The notes: a model not told the origin generated them from the letters alone. Shown: positions 51,301 through 60,019, counted from the stretch's first letter. The stretch: 64,000 nucleotides of DNA from Elusimicrobiales bacterium (GCA_031082205.1 JAVHLJ010000001.1:1-64000); one strand, 5' to 3'. A program made the numbers and translations.

Positions 51301-51848
51301 CCTCGCTGCGGGACCACAACTTCGTGCCGATACCGCTGGCGCGCACCGACCTGGCCTCGGGCTACCTGGAGACGGTGGCGGGGACCATACTCCCGGGCAG
51401 CGATTCCCGCGGCGACCCGGTGCTCAACGGGCGCGTGCGCCTCAAGCCCGGCTTCTCGGCCCGCTACCCCGCGATAGGCACGGTCTACCTGGAAGTGTTC
51501 GGCCGCAATCACATGGGCCGGGTGATGTCCATGGGCGTGTCCAACCCGCTGGCGCTGTCGGCCAACCGCGCCTCGCTTACGACCTACGAGAACATCATCT
51601 CTCCCTCCAACCGCAGCGCCGTAATACGCTACGAGCTGCTTTCGGCCGGCACCCTCACCATAAACGCCTACACTGTGAGCGGCGCTCTGGTGAAAACGAT
51701 ATACAGCGGCCCGGTCCCCGCCGGCAAGGGCACCGTGGAATGGGACGGGACCAATTCTTCCGGCGGCAAGGCCGCCAGCGGCATCTATTACATAAAGGCG
51801 GAGGGCCCTGGCCTCGACACCGTGGAGAAGGTGGCTATCGTAAGGTAG
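48342..51848 (+). CDS. Secreted M4/M36-type metalloprotease with FTP-like propeptide and C-terminal FlgD/T9SS-like domain
   Basis: FTP-like region (FLDENREMLSVDRSELRLAHSRTYAGITHLQYEQVHKGLPVEFAYVRVHL), HEYIH zinc motif with GAISEAMADYFAIS, C-terminal INAYTVSGALVKTIYSGPVPAGKGTVEWDGTNSSGGKAASGIYYIKAEGPGLDTVEKVAIVR. Confidence 0.85.
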   Translation: MTRSFLISMLMLPALSGALFAGPGQHGRSARLSPLADSLRPAKAVPSSARIKQVRDFSDKSRKPWRVRFSPRTALPESIVEGESRAYGPGAEAAAAAFLDENREMLSVDRSELRLAHSRTYAGITHLQYEQVHKGLPVEFAYVRVHLTADGRVTGYQAKYEPAINISLSPSLSAEAAKSAVLSDLGYPARSEAKLVIFPDEFNGGLKLAWKIRARGGALGSGIWIYYVDAHDGSVLFRYDDLRRAACTGSHDTTGTVRGLVFPVSPYPTSTLGWQQTSTLTIRSQYVWVKNYSSAAVTDTNGIYCAGDSPTAGLGEGKVFAGLKGPYFSVSNFRGPGGHFDNGSGVWMTKAASVVSQPAYAPDAAYEYDLTVNDSDWNTTYPSGSFAKVVPRFNTFSVGSMDEDGVVLDADHVVVVNGAGHVKPGARAGSYRGTRTSPFYGAAVESPSYKVRLVSDEAGNSGSFTVTQSSYLVLTNNVSVPNNATGSFIWNHSRFMDGRLDEVNAFYHLNAIRDFFTPVNKDPSAPSGQTPADLDRPVEVMVRAHGRADQLNTLGGMLNAFYDLESDHIYFGDGPVCQGSSCPAPYSSFALDGTVVRHEYIHLVINRIYPIINFGEFGAISEAMADYFAISSFIGEGQNVPVTGLYIDEGEAASRDLSGTATKTDGTLINGVKVMPTHWHGEIHDDSLFLSQALYKLRNGTASQTLGVFNASPAAFAGLPRADVFAFAALFYFPDNFANFYEAFVDACRQIDGADCNADTISRISTAFNDHGIAPSYYDTGDFYETNNNASELCRNNNGPQCATDISTMTSVSASIYPQADVDYYGFVAPAGSIRAALTLPAGSESNTYHAYSLYLLDADRNLLATGDPVIFKGDTTYWGFCPSAGTPECLTLSPTVGLEYSAPIPGRYYIMVAAGPTVYYGNGGGNSPSHYRLSVDASPRGSATAGIFSPSYDRDEINFAVPYTTFEMNVHPSSDTTSAELEYQYASLRDHNFVPIPLARTDLASGYLETVAGTILPGSDSRGDPVLNGRVRLKPGFSARYPAIGTVYLEVFGRNHMGRVMSMGVSNPLALSANRASLTTYENIISPSNRSAVIRYELLSAGTLTINAYTVSGALVKTIYSGPVPAGKGTVEWDGTNSSGGKAASGIYYIKAEGPGLDTVEKVAIVR

Positions 51849-51858
51849 CGCGAACGTC

Positions 51859-53028
51859 ATGATCAAGCGAGCGACCATAAGACCCGCGACCGCCCTTACG
51901 GCGGCGGTCCTCTCTTTGTCCGCGCTCTGCGCCGTACCGTCGGCCGCCGGCGGCCCCGGCTCGGCCGCCATGCAGATGCTCAAGCTCGATACCAGCCCGC
52001 GCGCGCTGGGAATGGCCGGCGTATTCGCCCCCGTCGCCGACGACATACACGCGATGAACTATAACCCGGCCGGCCTCGGCCAGCTCTATTTCCCCGAGGC
52101 CGCGGCCATGTACTTCTCCGGCTTCGAGGGTTCTCGCCTGCAGTACCTGGCCTTCGGCGTGCCCATGCCCTTCATCGGCCTGGCCGGCCTGGACAAGCCC
52201 GCCGTCTCGGCCTCGCTGCTGTTCAGCCAGGCCGGCGACTTCACCTACCGCCACATAAATCCCGACGGCAGCGTGGCCTCGCGGTCTTACGACGCCCAGA
52301 CCGACATGGTCCTTTCCTTCGGCTACGGCGAGAAGGTCTATTCGGATTCCACCAGGATAGAGGGGCGCGAGTTCCGCTTCGACCAGTACCTGGGCGGCGC
52401 GGTCAAGATCATCCGCTCGGAACTGCTGGAGACCTATTCCGCCACCGCCTTCGCCGTCGACGCCGGCTGGCTCATAATGGAGCCGAACCTGGGTCTCTCC
52501 GGGGCAGTTTCGCTGGCCAATTTCGGCTCCGGCATAAAGTACCACCGGGAATCCAGCCCCCTGCCGGCCATCGTCCGGCTGGGACTCGCCTGGCAGAAGC
52601 CCACCGTCATGGACCAGTCGGTCCTGATCGCGGCCCAGCTGGACTCTTCCGTGGGCGAGGACCTCAAGACCGCCCGCTTCGGCCTTGAATACCATTTCCA
52701 GAAGATATTCGACCTGCGCCTCGGCTACAAGGCCATGGACGAGAACCCCGGGTTCACGTTCGGCCTGGGCATAAGGCATGAGACCCTCTCGCTGGACTTC
52801 GGCATGGGCGCGGGGGGGGACGTCTACAACACTTCTCAGATAGGACTGAGTTACAAGTTCACCGGCTGGTCTCCCAGGGACTACAAGAAAAAGGTGATCT
52901 ACAAGGATCCCGAGGACCGGCCCGCCGCCAAGCCGGCCGCCAAGGAACGCCCCGCGCGCCAGTCGGCGCCGGTCAAGCAGCAGGCCCCGCAGCAGAACAA
53001 GGGCCCCGACTTCTACTGGCTCTACTGA
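51859..53028 (+). CDS. PorV/PorQ-like (UPF0164-type) outer membrane beta-barrel protein
   Basis: Signal peptide; MLKLDTSPRALGMAGVFAPVADDIHAMNYNPAGLGQLYFPEAAAMYFSGFEG; FGLEYHFQKIFDLRLGYKAMDENPGFTFGLGIRHETLSLDFGMG. Confidence 0.82.
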   Translation: MIKRATIRPATALTAAVLSLSALCAVPSAAGGPGSAAMQMLKLDTSPRALGMAGVFAPVADDIHAMNYNPAGLGQLYFPEAAAMYFSGFEGSRLQYLAFGVPMPFIGLAGLDKPAVSASLLFSQAGDFTYRHINPDGSVASRSYDAQTDMVLSFGYGEKVYSDSTRIEGREFRFDQYLGGAVKIIRSELLETYSATAFAVDAGWLIMEPNLGLSGAVSLANFGSGIKYHRESSPLPAIVRLGLAWQKPTVMDQSVLIAAQLDSSVGEDLKTARFGLEYHFQKIFDLRLGYKAMDENPGFTFGLGIRHETLSLDFGMGAGGDVYNTSQIGLSYKFTGWSPRDYKKKVIYKDPEDRPAAKPAAKERPARQSAPVKQQAPQQNKGPDFYWLY

Positions 53029-53050
53029 CCCCTCGTTGACAGTAGTTACA

Positions 53051-53079
53051 TTGACACCCCTCACCCTTGTTTATAGAAT
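53051..53079 (+). promoter_or_regulatory. Sigma70-like promoter TTGACA-17-TAGAAT
   Basis: TTGACA 53051-53056, TAGAAT 53074-53079. Confidence 0.7.
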
Positions 53080-53133
53080 CTCTCCATGGGGCGGGATCGC
53101 CCATTCGCGGTATTCTCAGGAGGGTCCTCTAAT

Positions 53134-53583
53134 ATGAAAAAAGTACTCATGCTGTCCGTCGCGGCTCTTTTCGTCGCCGCCTGTTCCTCGTCCCCCGACA
53201 AGGGCACCGTCGCCAAGACCGGCGAGATAGAGCGGGAATGGGTCGAGGAAGGCGTGACCAAGAACTACGTCTTCGCCCGCGGCATAGGCGCGGCCGATCA
53301 GACGCTGGAGAACAAGACCCAGCGCATGGCCACCTCCCGCAACGCCTCCATAGTCAACGCCCAGTACAACATGCTCTCCTTCCTCAAGGGAGTCCAGCTG
53401 GAAGGCGGCATCACCGTGGAGAAGGCCATAGAGACCGACTCGGTCCTGGCCACCAAGATCGACCAGGTCATCAAGGGCGCCCAGGTGGTCCGCACGGAGT
53501 GGACCTCCGACGACGGCTGCGTGGTTGTGCTGCGCCTCTCCAAGAAGGCGCTCAAGGAAGCCGGCGTAAAGATAGCGGAGTGA
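53134..53583 (+). CDS. Lipoprotein (LPP20-like)
   Basis: MKKVLMLSVAALFVAACSSSP lipobox; start trimmed from 53086. Confidence 0.75.
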   Translation: MKKVLMLSVAALFVAACSSSPDKGTVAKTGEIEREWVEEGVTKNYVFARGIGAADQTLENKTQRMATSRNASIVNAQYNMLSFLKGVQLEGGITVEKAIETDSVLATKIDQVIKGAQVVRTEWTSDDGCVVVLRLSKKALKEAGVKIAE

Positions 53584-53590
53584 TTCCCGC

Positions 53591-54643
53591 ATGAACGCCA
53601 AGCTCCTGCGCCTGCTGGCGCTGCCGGCCGCGCTGCTCGTCTGCGGCTGCGGCGGCGCGCGCAAGTCGGCGCTGAACCCCGCCTACGAAGTGGAGAAGGT
53701 GGAAGCGGAAGGCTCGGCCCCGGTAGTCGACGGGGCCGACGCCGCCCGCAAGGCCGCCCTCGGCGACGCGCTGCGCAACGCGCTGGCGCTGGTCGTGGGC
53801 GTCTACGTCTCGCAGGAGTCCATGGTCTCCCAGGCCGTCCTGATCGACGAGACCATCACCTCCCAGACCGAAGGCTATATCGAGAAGTACGAAACGCTCA
53901 AAGAATGGCGCGACGGCGATTTCTTCAAGGTGCGCGTGCTGGCCCATGTCCGCAAGGAGGACCTGACGCTCAAGCTGCGCGACCTGGAGCCCGAGCCGGT
54001 CAAGCTGGGCAACCCGGTGATCTGCTTCGCCGTGGCCGAGACCGTCGACGGGGCCAGAACGGAGGCCTCCGCCGCGGCGACCGAGCTCAAGTCCGTCTTC
54101 GCCGGCGCCGGTTTTCTTACCGGCGAAGGGGAGAACTGCGACATAACGATAAAAGGCTCGGCCGATTCCGCCTTCAATACCCGCGAGGGACTCGGCGGTT
54201 TCGTCTCTTACAGGGCGACCCTGTCCCTTTCCGCCGATAAAGCCGGCGGCGGCGCGCTGGCCGCCGTGCAGGACGCCGCGGGAGGGATCGACCTCAACGA
54301 CTCCGCCGCGGCCCGCGCGGCCGTGATCAACGCCGTGAAAAAGGCGGGGCCGGACTTGAAGGACAGGCTCCTCAAGGCCCTGAAGGAAAAGTCGGTGGTG
54401 AGGCTTTCGCTCTCCGGGGTGAAGGACATGAACCACCTGAGCGACTACATGAAGAGCCTCAAGAATATCCCCGCCATACGGGGAAGCTGGCTCAGGAACT
54501 ACTCGGGCTCGTCCGCGCATATCGACGTGGGCCTGCGCAAGGGCGGCGCGCAGGAGCTTTCGGCCCTGCTGCAGAAGAACCAGAAATTCCCGCTCAAGAT
54601 AGTGCGCTCCGGGGCTTACGACATAGAGGGAGCCCTGCCCTGA
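53591..54643 (+). CDS. Lipoprotein with FlgT-like N-terminal region
   Basis: LLVCGCGGARK lipobox; EAEGSAPVVDGADAARKAALGDALRNALALVVGVYVSQESMV...GDFFKVRVLAHVRKEDL. Confidence 0.65.
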   Translation: MNAKLLRLLALPAALLVCGCGGARKSALNPAYEVEKVEAEGSAPVVDGADAARKAALGDALRNALALVVGVYVSQESMVSQAVLIDETITSQTEGYIEKYETLKEWRDGDFFKVRVLAHVRKEDLTLKLRDLEPEPVKLGNPVICFAVAETVDGARTEASAAATELKSVFAGAGFLTGEGENCDITIKGSADSAFNTREGLGGFVSYRATLSLSADKAGGGALAAVQDAAGGIDLNDSAAARAAVINAVKKAGPDLKDRLLKALKEKSVVRLSLSGVKDMNHLSDYMKSLKNIPAIRGSWLRNYSGSSAHIDVGLRKGGAQELSALLQKNQKFPLKIVRSGAYDIEGALP

Positions 54644-54670
54644 TACGCTCCCGGAACGGCGAAAAGCAAT

Positions 54671-54700
54671 AAAAAAGCCCCGCGCGAGCGGGGCTTTTTT
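54671..54700. terminator. Bidirectional Rho-independent terminator
   Basis: AAAAAAGCCCCGC-GCGA-GCGGGGCTTTTTT between convergent genes. Confidence 0.93.
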
Positions 54701-54716
54701 ATTTCCGGCGGCCGGG

Positions 54717-55451
54717 TCAGTTCCCTTCGCCGCGGCCCAGTTTTTCCTGCCTGCGCTTGTCGAAATCCCTGAGCCTGCCTTCCCTGGCCTCTATGTGCTC
54801 GCGCAGGAAATCCCCGCGCTTGTCGAGCTTCTCCCTGGTCTTGCGGACATGGGAACGCAGTTTCTCGTAGCGGCGGCGTTCCGCTTCCATGACCTTGTCG
54901 AAACGGGGGGAGACCTTCAACTCCCCGGCGGCCGCCGTGGCCTGCTGGCCCGGCGAGAGAACGCCGGGCTCGCCCTCCGCCGCCACTTCCAGCGACCCTT
55001 CGAACAGTCCTATGTCTGAAACCTCCGGCCCCGCTATGACGGCGAAGTCGGTCCCTCTGACCGCGCAGACGGCGGAAGGGGTGCGGACCGCGAAGCGGGA
55101 GAACCTGTGCCTCGCCTTGGCGGCCATGAACATGAACCTGCCGGTCAGGGCCTTCACCGAGAAGGACCGCTCTTCGGCCGAGAGCCGCAGGTCCTCGATG
55201 CTCAGTTCCGAGTTCTCGTCCATCCTCACCATGGTGCCGTCGGCGTAAAGGATCTCGGCCGAGGATTTGCGTCCGGTCTTCAGGGCGCTGCCCGTGACCA
55301 GTTCCGCGGCTTTGGGGGCGGGGCGCCAGTCCCCTCCGGCCTCCCTGAGCTGCACCATCCCTTTGTGCGAGTAAAGGGCCGCCTTGGGGCCGTCGGCCGC
55401 CGCGGCCGGCGCCGCCGCCGTGATAAGCGCGGCCAAAACGAGATATGTCAT
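54717..55451 (-). CDS. FecR domain secreted protein
   Basis: Signal peptide; AELVTGSALKTGRKSSAEILYADGTMVRMDENSELSIEDL; RTPSAVCAVRGTDFAV. Confidence 0.85.
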   Translation of the reverse strand: MTYLVLAALITAAAPAAAADGPKAALYSHKGMVQLREAGGDWRPAPKAAELVTGSALKTGRKSSAEILYADGTMVRMDENSELSIEDLRLSAEERSFSVKALTGRFMFMAAKARHRFSRFAVRTPSAVCAVRGTDFAVIAGPEVSDIGLFEGSLEVAAEGEPGVLSPGQQATAAAGELKVSPRFDKVMEAERRRYEKLRSHVRKTREKLDKRGDFLREHIEAREGRLRDFDKRRQEKLGRGEGN

Positions 55452-55514
55452 ATGGTCTTCCTCCGTTCCCTCGGGTCAAAACAGAGGTTAAATTTTATAG
55501 AATTGAAAGTCAAG

Positions 55515-56168
55515 ATGGATTTCTTCAGACTGCGGGTCATCAACACTTTTCTTTTCCTGCTGCTGGGCGCGGCCTTGGGCTACCTGTTAAGCAAGGGGCC
55601 GAGGACGCCGTCGGCGCCGGAGCCTCCCGCCGCCCGGACCTACCGCCAGCCGGCGGACGAGATCTTCAGCCCGGACCAGCCGGCCGCGCTCGAAGTCGCG
55701 GACCCGGCCCCCCGCGGCGAAACCGACAGGGAATATGAGCTGGAACTGCCGGCCGAGGAGCCCGCGCCGGCGGGGAACGCCATCCCGACCGGCGTCCCAG
55801 TCCGGCCTCCCGCCGTCACGGACGAGGACGATTTCGTGGTGCGCGGCAAAGCCGCCGCCTTTTTCCGCGATCCCGCCAAGTTCGCCGGGGCCGAACTCGA
55901 GATAGAGCTGCAGATGATAACGGCGAAGCGGCTCACCGGAAGCTGGAGGCTTAATTTCCTCCATTCCGGGGCCGGCCGCCAGCTCGATTACATCTACATA
56001 GACGACGACAGGGTCCTGGGCGATTCGCCCGACCTGCGCATCGGCTATCTCTACCTGGTCCGCTTCAAATGCCAGAAAGGGGAACTCTCCTCGGGCAACA
56101 GGCTGGTCTTCGCCAAGGCCACCGGCGCCAAAGCGTCCTGGGCCACCGGCATAAGCGCCGTGGAGTGA
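55515..56168 (+). CDS. Hypothetical membrane-anchored protein
   Basis: MDFFRLRVINTFLFLLLGAALGYLL anchor then Pro-rich linker and globular C-terminal region; start trimmed from 55107. Confidence 0.7.
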   Translation: MDFFRLRVINTFLFLLLGAALGYLLSKGPRTPSAPEPPAARTYRQPADEIFSPDQPAALEVADPAPRGETDREYELELPAEEPAPAGNAIPTGVPVRPPAVTDEDDFVVRGKAAAFFRDPAKFAGAELEIELQMITAKRLTGSWRLNFLHSGAGRQLDYIYIDDDRVLGDSPDLRIGYLYLVRFKCQKGELSSGNRLVFAKATGAKASWATGISAVE

Positions 56169-56173
56169 ATCCC

Positions 56174-57046
56174 ATGGCCTACGCTTTCATCGTGAATCCG
56201 AACGCGGGCACCCGCGGGGCCGCGTCCGCCGAAATGATAGCCGGCGAAATGTCCGGAAGGCGGCTGGACTACCGCATCTTCTTCACCGAACGGCCCGGCC
56301 ACGGCCGGGACCTGGCCAGGGAGGCCATAGTCGCCGGGTTCGACACCCTCGTGGCGGTCGGGGGCGACGGCACCATACGGGAGACCGCCGAACCGCTGAT
56401 AGGCAGGGAGAGGACGCTGGGAATAATCCCCTGCGGTTCCGGCAACGGCCTGGCCCGCAACCTCCACATACCGCTGGACCCGGCCGAGGCCCTGAAGGGA
56501 ATCCTCTCCTGGAAGCCTCGCCGCATAGACACCGGCCTGGCCGACGGCAAACCGTTCTTCTGCGCCGCCGGCGTGGGCCTGGACGCGCGCGTCGCCAGGC
56601 GCTTCAATTCGCCGGGCGGAGCGAGGGGGATCCTGCCTTACGTCGCCCACGCTCTGTCCGAGTTCCTGACCTATAAGCCCGAGCCGCTGGTCATAACGAC
56701 GGCCGGAAAGCGCGTGGAGACCTCCCCGCTCGTGGCGGCCGCCATGAACGGCCGACAGTACGGCGGCGGCGCGCTGCTGGCGCCGGGAGCCTACATAGAC
56801 GACGGCCTGCTCAACCTGGTCACGGTCAAAAAGGCCGGCTTCTTCGCCACAATGTCGGCCCTGCCCGCTTTTTTCGCCGGCCGTATCGATTCCAGGCCGG
56901 ACCTGGTGCAGAGCTTCACCGCCCGGGCGCTGGAGATACACTGCGCGCCGGGGACGCCGTACCACCTGGACGGCGAGGATTTCGAATCGGCGGGGACCAT
57001 ACGCATCTCGCTGCTCCCCGCTTCGCTTTCGGTACTGGCGCCCTGA
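56174..57046 (+). CDS. Diacylglycerol kinase/YegS-like lipid kinase
   Basis: AFIVNPNAGTRG; LVAVGGDGTIRETAEPLI; LGIIPCGSGNGLARNLHIP. Confidence 0.92.
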   Translation: MAYAFIVNPNAGTRGAASAEMIAGEMSGRRLDYRIFFTERPGHGRDLAREAIVAGFDTLVAVGGDGTIRETAEPLIGRERTLGIIPCGSGNGLARNLHIPLDPAEALKGILSWKPRRIDTGLADGKPFFCAAGVGLDARVARRFNSPGGARGILPYVAHALSEFLTYKPEPLVITTAGKRVETSPLVAAAMNGRQYGGGALLAPGAYIDDGLLNLVTVKKAGFFATMSALPAFFAGRIDSRPDLVQSFTARALEIHCAPGTPYHLDGEDFESAGTIRISLLPASLSVLAP

Positions 57047-57071
57047 TCCCGCAGGCCGCCAGGGGGGGACC

Positions 57072-58106
57072 ATGTCCGACACGAAACTGCGATCCGAGGC
57101 CCGTCTTTACCGGCCGCTGCCCGGCGGGGACGTCCTTTGCCTGGCCTGCGCTCACCGCTGCCGTATTTCCGAGGGGAAGAGCGGGCTTTGCGGCGCCCGC
57201 GTCAACGCCGGCGGCCGGCTGATGGCCCCCTACGGCTGGACAGCCGCCCTCTCGGCCGACCCGGTCGAGAAAAAACCCTTCTTTCACGCGCTGCCCGGGG
57301 CGCTGACGCTTTCCTTCGGCATGTACGGCTGCAATTTCCGCTGCTCTTTCTGCCAGAACCACGAGCTGGCCGACCGCGCCGCGGCGGCCCGGCCGCCTCA
57401 CGCCGAACCGGTCTCCCCTGACCGGATAGCGGCGGAGGCCCGCCGCCTGGGGGCGCGCATGCTCGTCTCCACCTACAATGAGCCGCTTATAACCGCCGAG
57501 TGGGGCACGGCGGTGCTCGCGGAAGGCAAAAAGGCCGGCCTGGCCGGGGCTTTCGTCTCCAACGGCTACGCCACCCCCGAGGCGCTGGACTTCCTCCGTC
57601 CGTCGGTGGACTGCTTCAAGGTGGACCTTAAATTCTTCCGCGAGGAGACTTATGCCAAGGTGGCCGGCGCCCGTTTGGAGCCGGTGAAGACGGCCATACG
57701 CCTGATGCTTGAGAAGGGGTTCTGGGTAGAGGTGGTTACGCTGCTTATCCCCGGCCTGAACGATTCACGGGAGGAGATCTCGGAAATGGCGGCCTTCCTG
57801 GCTTCGCTGTCCAAGGATATGCCCTGGCATATCACCGCTTTCCACCCGTCGCACCTGATGACGGACCGCCCCCGGACTTCGGCGGCGGCGCTGGAGAAAG
57901 CCTGCGAGGCCGGCCTGGCCGCCGGGCTCAGATACGTTTACACCGGCAACGTTCCCGGGGGCCGGCAGGACACGCTGTGCCCGTCATGCGGGGAGACGAT
58001 CATCGGACGGGAAGGGTACGCGGTCATTAAGGACCGGCTTTCCGGCAGAGGCGCCTGCGGGGTTTGCGGAACGGCGATAGCGGGCTTCTGGGGTCCTAGA
58101 ACCTGA
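57072..58106 (+). CDS. AmmeMemoRadiSam-type (PflA-like) radical SAM protein
   Basis: CLACAHRCRISEGKSGLCGARVNAGGRL; FGMYGCNFRCSFCQNHELA (CxxxCxxC). Confidence 0.9.
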   Translation: MSDTKLRSEARLYRPLPGGDVLCLACAHRCRISEGKSGLCGARVNAGGRLMAPYGWTAALSADPVEKKPFFHALPGALTLSFGMYGCNFRCSFCQNHELADRAAAARPPHAEPVSPDRIAAEARRLGARMLVSTYNEPLITAEWGTAVLAEGKKAGLAGAFVSNGYATPEALDFLRPSVDCFKVDLKFFREETYAKVAGARLEPVKTAIRLMLEKGFWVEVVTLLIPGLNDSREEISEMAAFLASLSKDMPWHITAFHPSHLMTDRPRTSAAALEKACEAGLAAGLRYVYTGNVPGGRQDTLCPSCGETIIGREGYAVIKDRLSGRGACGVCGTAIAGFWGPRT

Positions 58107-58557
58107 AAAGGTCCGTGGGGGAGTCCCGCCAGGGATTATCCGATTCCTTCTGGAATACCGCCGGCAGGGCGCCCAGCAGGAAAGACGCGGCCAGCGGGAG
58201 CCAGGCCAGCCAGTAAGCCTCGAACCTGCTCCTGGCGGCCAGCGGGGCGAAAACGAATATAGTCACGAAAAGAGCCGCCAGCACGGTGGAGAGGGTGAGG
58301 GCCCGGCTGCGGTGCGAATGCTGGAAGAGGGACGCGAGATAATACTGGGAGAGAGCGGTAACGGCGGCGATGAAGGCGAAGGCGGCCGAATCCAGCGCCA
58401 GCGGCCCGGGACACGCTCCTTCGGAACAGAAAGGCCGCGCGGCAAAGCTCACGGCCAGTATAAGCAGCCCCGCCAGCACCACCTGCACCAGCAGCAGCAG
58501 CCCCGATAGAGCCGAGTAAGCCAGCGCGGCGGCGAAAGCCCTCTCAGCCGCCCGCAT
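58096..58557 (-). CDS. Hypothetical multi-TM membrane protein
   Basis: About four hydrophobic segments; overlaps the era 3' end by 14 nt. Confidence 0.65.
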   Translation of the reverse strand: MRAAERAFAAALAYSALSGLLLLVQVVLAGLLILAVSFAARPFCSEGACPGPLALDSAAFAFIAAVTALSQYYLASLFQHSHRSRALTLSTVLAALFVTIFVFAPLAARSRFEAYWLAWLPLAASFLLGALPAVFQKESDNPWRDSPTDLFRF

Positions 58558-59464
58558 TCTCCCTCCTCTCCTTTAAAAAGACCGGATCGTTCTCCCAGCC
58601 TTTCGTCACTTTTATCGTTATCTCCAGGTCCGCCGGCCTGCCGAGCAGCTTCTCCAGTTTCGCCCTGGAATTCTCGCGCAGCCTGCGGATGGCGCGTCCG
58701 CCCGCGCCGAGCAGTATCGGCTTCAGCGAGGCCCGGCTGACGTGCACCACCGCGTGCACGAAGTCGGGCCGGCCCGCCTCTTCCCTGAAATGGTCCACCT
58801 CCACGGCGCAGCAGTACGGTATCTCGTCGGAGAAGAGGAGGAAGAGTTCCTCGCGCACGATCTCGCCCGCGTAGAAGCGCTCCCAGCGGTCGGTGGACTG
58901 GTCGGTCGGGTAATAGGGCGGATGCTCCGGCAGGCCGGCCAGTATGGTCCTGCGCAGTTCCCTCAGGCCGTCGCCGTTGAGCGCGGAGATCGGGAACACC
59001 CCCGCGATCGAAGGCAGCAGCCCCTTGTGGAACTCCACGGCCGCGGCGACCGCGGCCTGGTCCTTCACCTGGTCCATCTTGTTGACCAGCAGATAGAGAG
59101 GGATCTTAAGCCCGGCCAGGCGCTCCAGGTGCTCCCGCTTCTCGGGCGGCGGCACCCGGGGCTCGGTTATCAGCAGGGCCAGGTCCGCGTCCTCGTTGAG
59201 GGCGCGGGAAATGTCGCCGGCCATCCCTTTCTCGAAGAGATTGCGCGGCTTGAGCATCCCCGGGGTGTCGATGAAGACGGCCTGGAAGCCCTTGCCGTTG
59301 AGTATGCCCAGCACGCTGTCGCGCGTGGTCTGCGGGCGGGGGGAAACTATGGAAAGACGGAAACCGCAGAGGGTGTTGAGCAGGGTGGACTTGCCCGCGT
59401 TGGGCAGGCCGGCTATCGCCACGAAGCCGGCCTTGAACCCCGCGGGACCGCTGCCCTTTTCCAC
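58544..59464 (-). CDS. era: GTPase Era
   Basis: GTG start; FVAIAGLPNAGKSTLLNTLCGFRLSIVSPRPQTTRDSVLGIL; LLVNKMDQVKD; KH-domain LGAGGRAIRRLRENSRAKLEKLLG. Confidence 0.95.
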   Translation of the reverse strand: MEKGSGPAGFKAGFVAIAGLPNAGKSTLLNTLCGFRLSIVSPRPQTTRDSVLGILNGKGFQAVFIDTPGMLKPRNLFEKGMAGDISRALNEDADLALLITEPRVPPPEKREHLERLAGLKIPLYLLVNKMDQVKDQAAVAAAVEFHKGLLPSIAGVFPISALNGDGLRELRRTILAGLPEHPPYYPTDQSTDRWERFYAGEIVREELFLLFSDEIPYCCAVEVDHFREEAGRPDFVHAVVHVSRASLKPILLGAGGRAIRRLRENSRAKLEKLLGRPADLEITIKVTKGWENDPVFLKERRENAGG

Positions 59465-59469
59465 CGGTC

Positions 59470-59919
59470 CTACTTGATGCAGATGGGATTGGCCCAGAGC
59501 GGCAGCTGGGTGGCCTTCTCGGTCTTGCGGACCTTGGGCTCGCCGCTGAGCTCCTGGATGGAGACCTCGCAGCTGAAGACGCGGGTGCCGGCCATCAGGT
59601 GGCCGCCCCAGGCCTTGCCCTCGCTGTCGGAGAACATTATGTGGACGTGTATCATCGGCTTGTCGTCGAAGATGCTGACATTGCCGTTGAGCGAGAGTAT
59701 CTCCAGCTCCCTGTCCAGGTTTATCTTGTTGTACTTCTTGGTCTTCTGGTCGTAGACGCCGAAGGTGGCGCGCTCCACGGCCCCTATGGCGCTGATGGTG
59801 CCGCACCTGATCTGGTGGTGCTGGCAGAAATGCTGTACGGCCAGCAGGAGGTCCTCCCCCTTGTGGATGCTGAATAAAAAAGTCCTTCCGGTGAGATAGG
59901 GTTTATCCTGTGGCAGCAT
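59470..59919 (-). CDS. PPC/DUF296 domain protein
   Basis: FLFSIHKGEDLLLAVQHFCQHHQIRCGTISAIGAVERATFGVYD; HVHIMFSDSEGKAWGGHLMAGTRVFSCEVSIQEL. Confidence 0.88.
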   Translation of the reverse strand: MLPQDKPYLTGRTFLFSIHKGEDLLLAVQHFCQHHQIRCGTISAIGAVERATFGVYDQKTKKYNKINLDRELEILSLNGNVSIFDDKPMIHVHIMFSDSEGKAWGGHLMAGTRVFSCEVSIQELSGEPKVRKTEKATQLPLWANPICIK

Positions 59920-59989
59920 GAGAAGTCCTCCCTAATAGCTTTGTCCCAATGATATTTTACAAAATTTAGGGGCCCGTAATGAAGCCTTG

Positions 59990-60019
59990 TTGACTTGTTC
60001 CGGAAGCAAGCAATATAAT
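59990..60019 (+). promoter_or_regulatory. Sigma70-like promoter TTGACT-18-TATAAT for the aldolase gene
   Basis: TTGACT 59990-59995; TATAAT 60014-60019. Confidence 0.7.
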
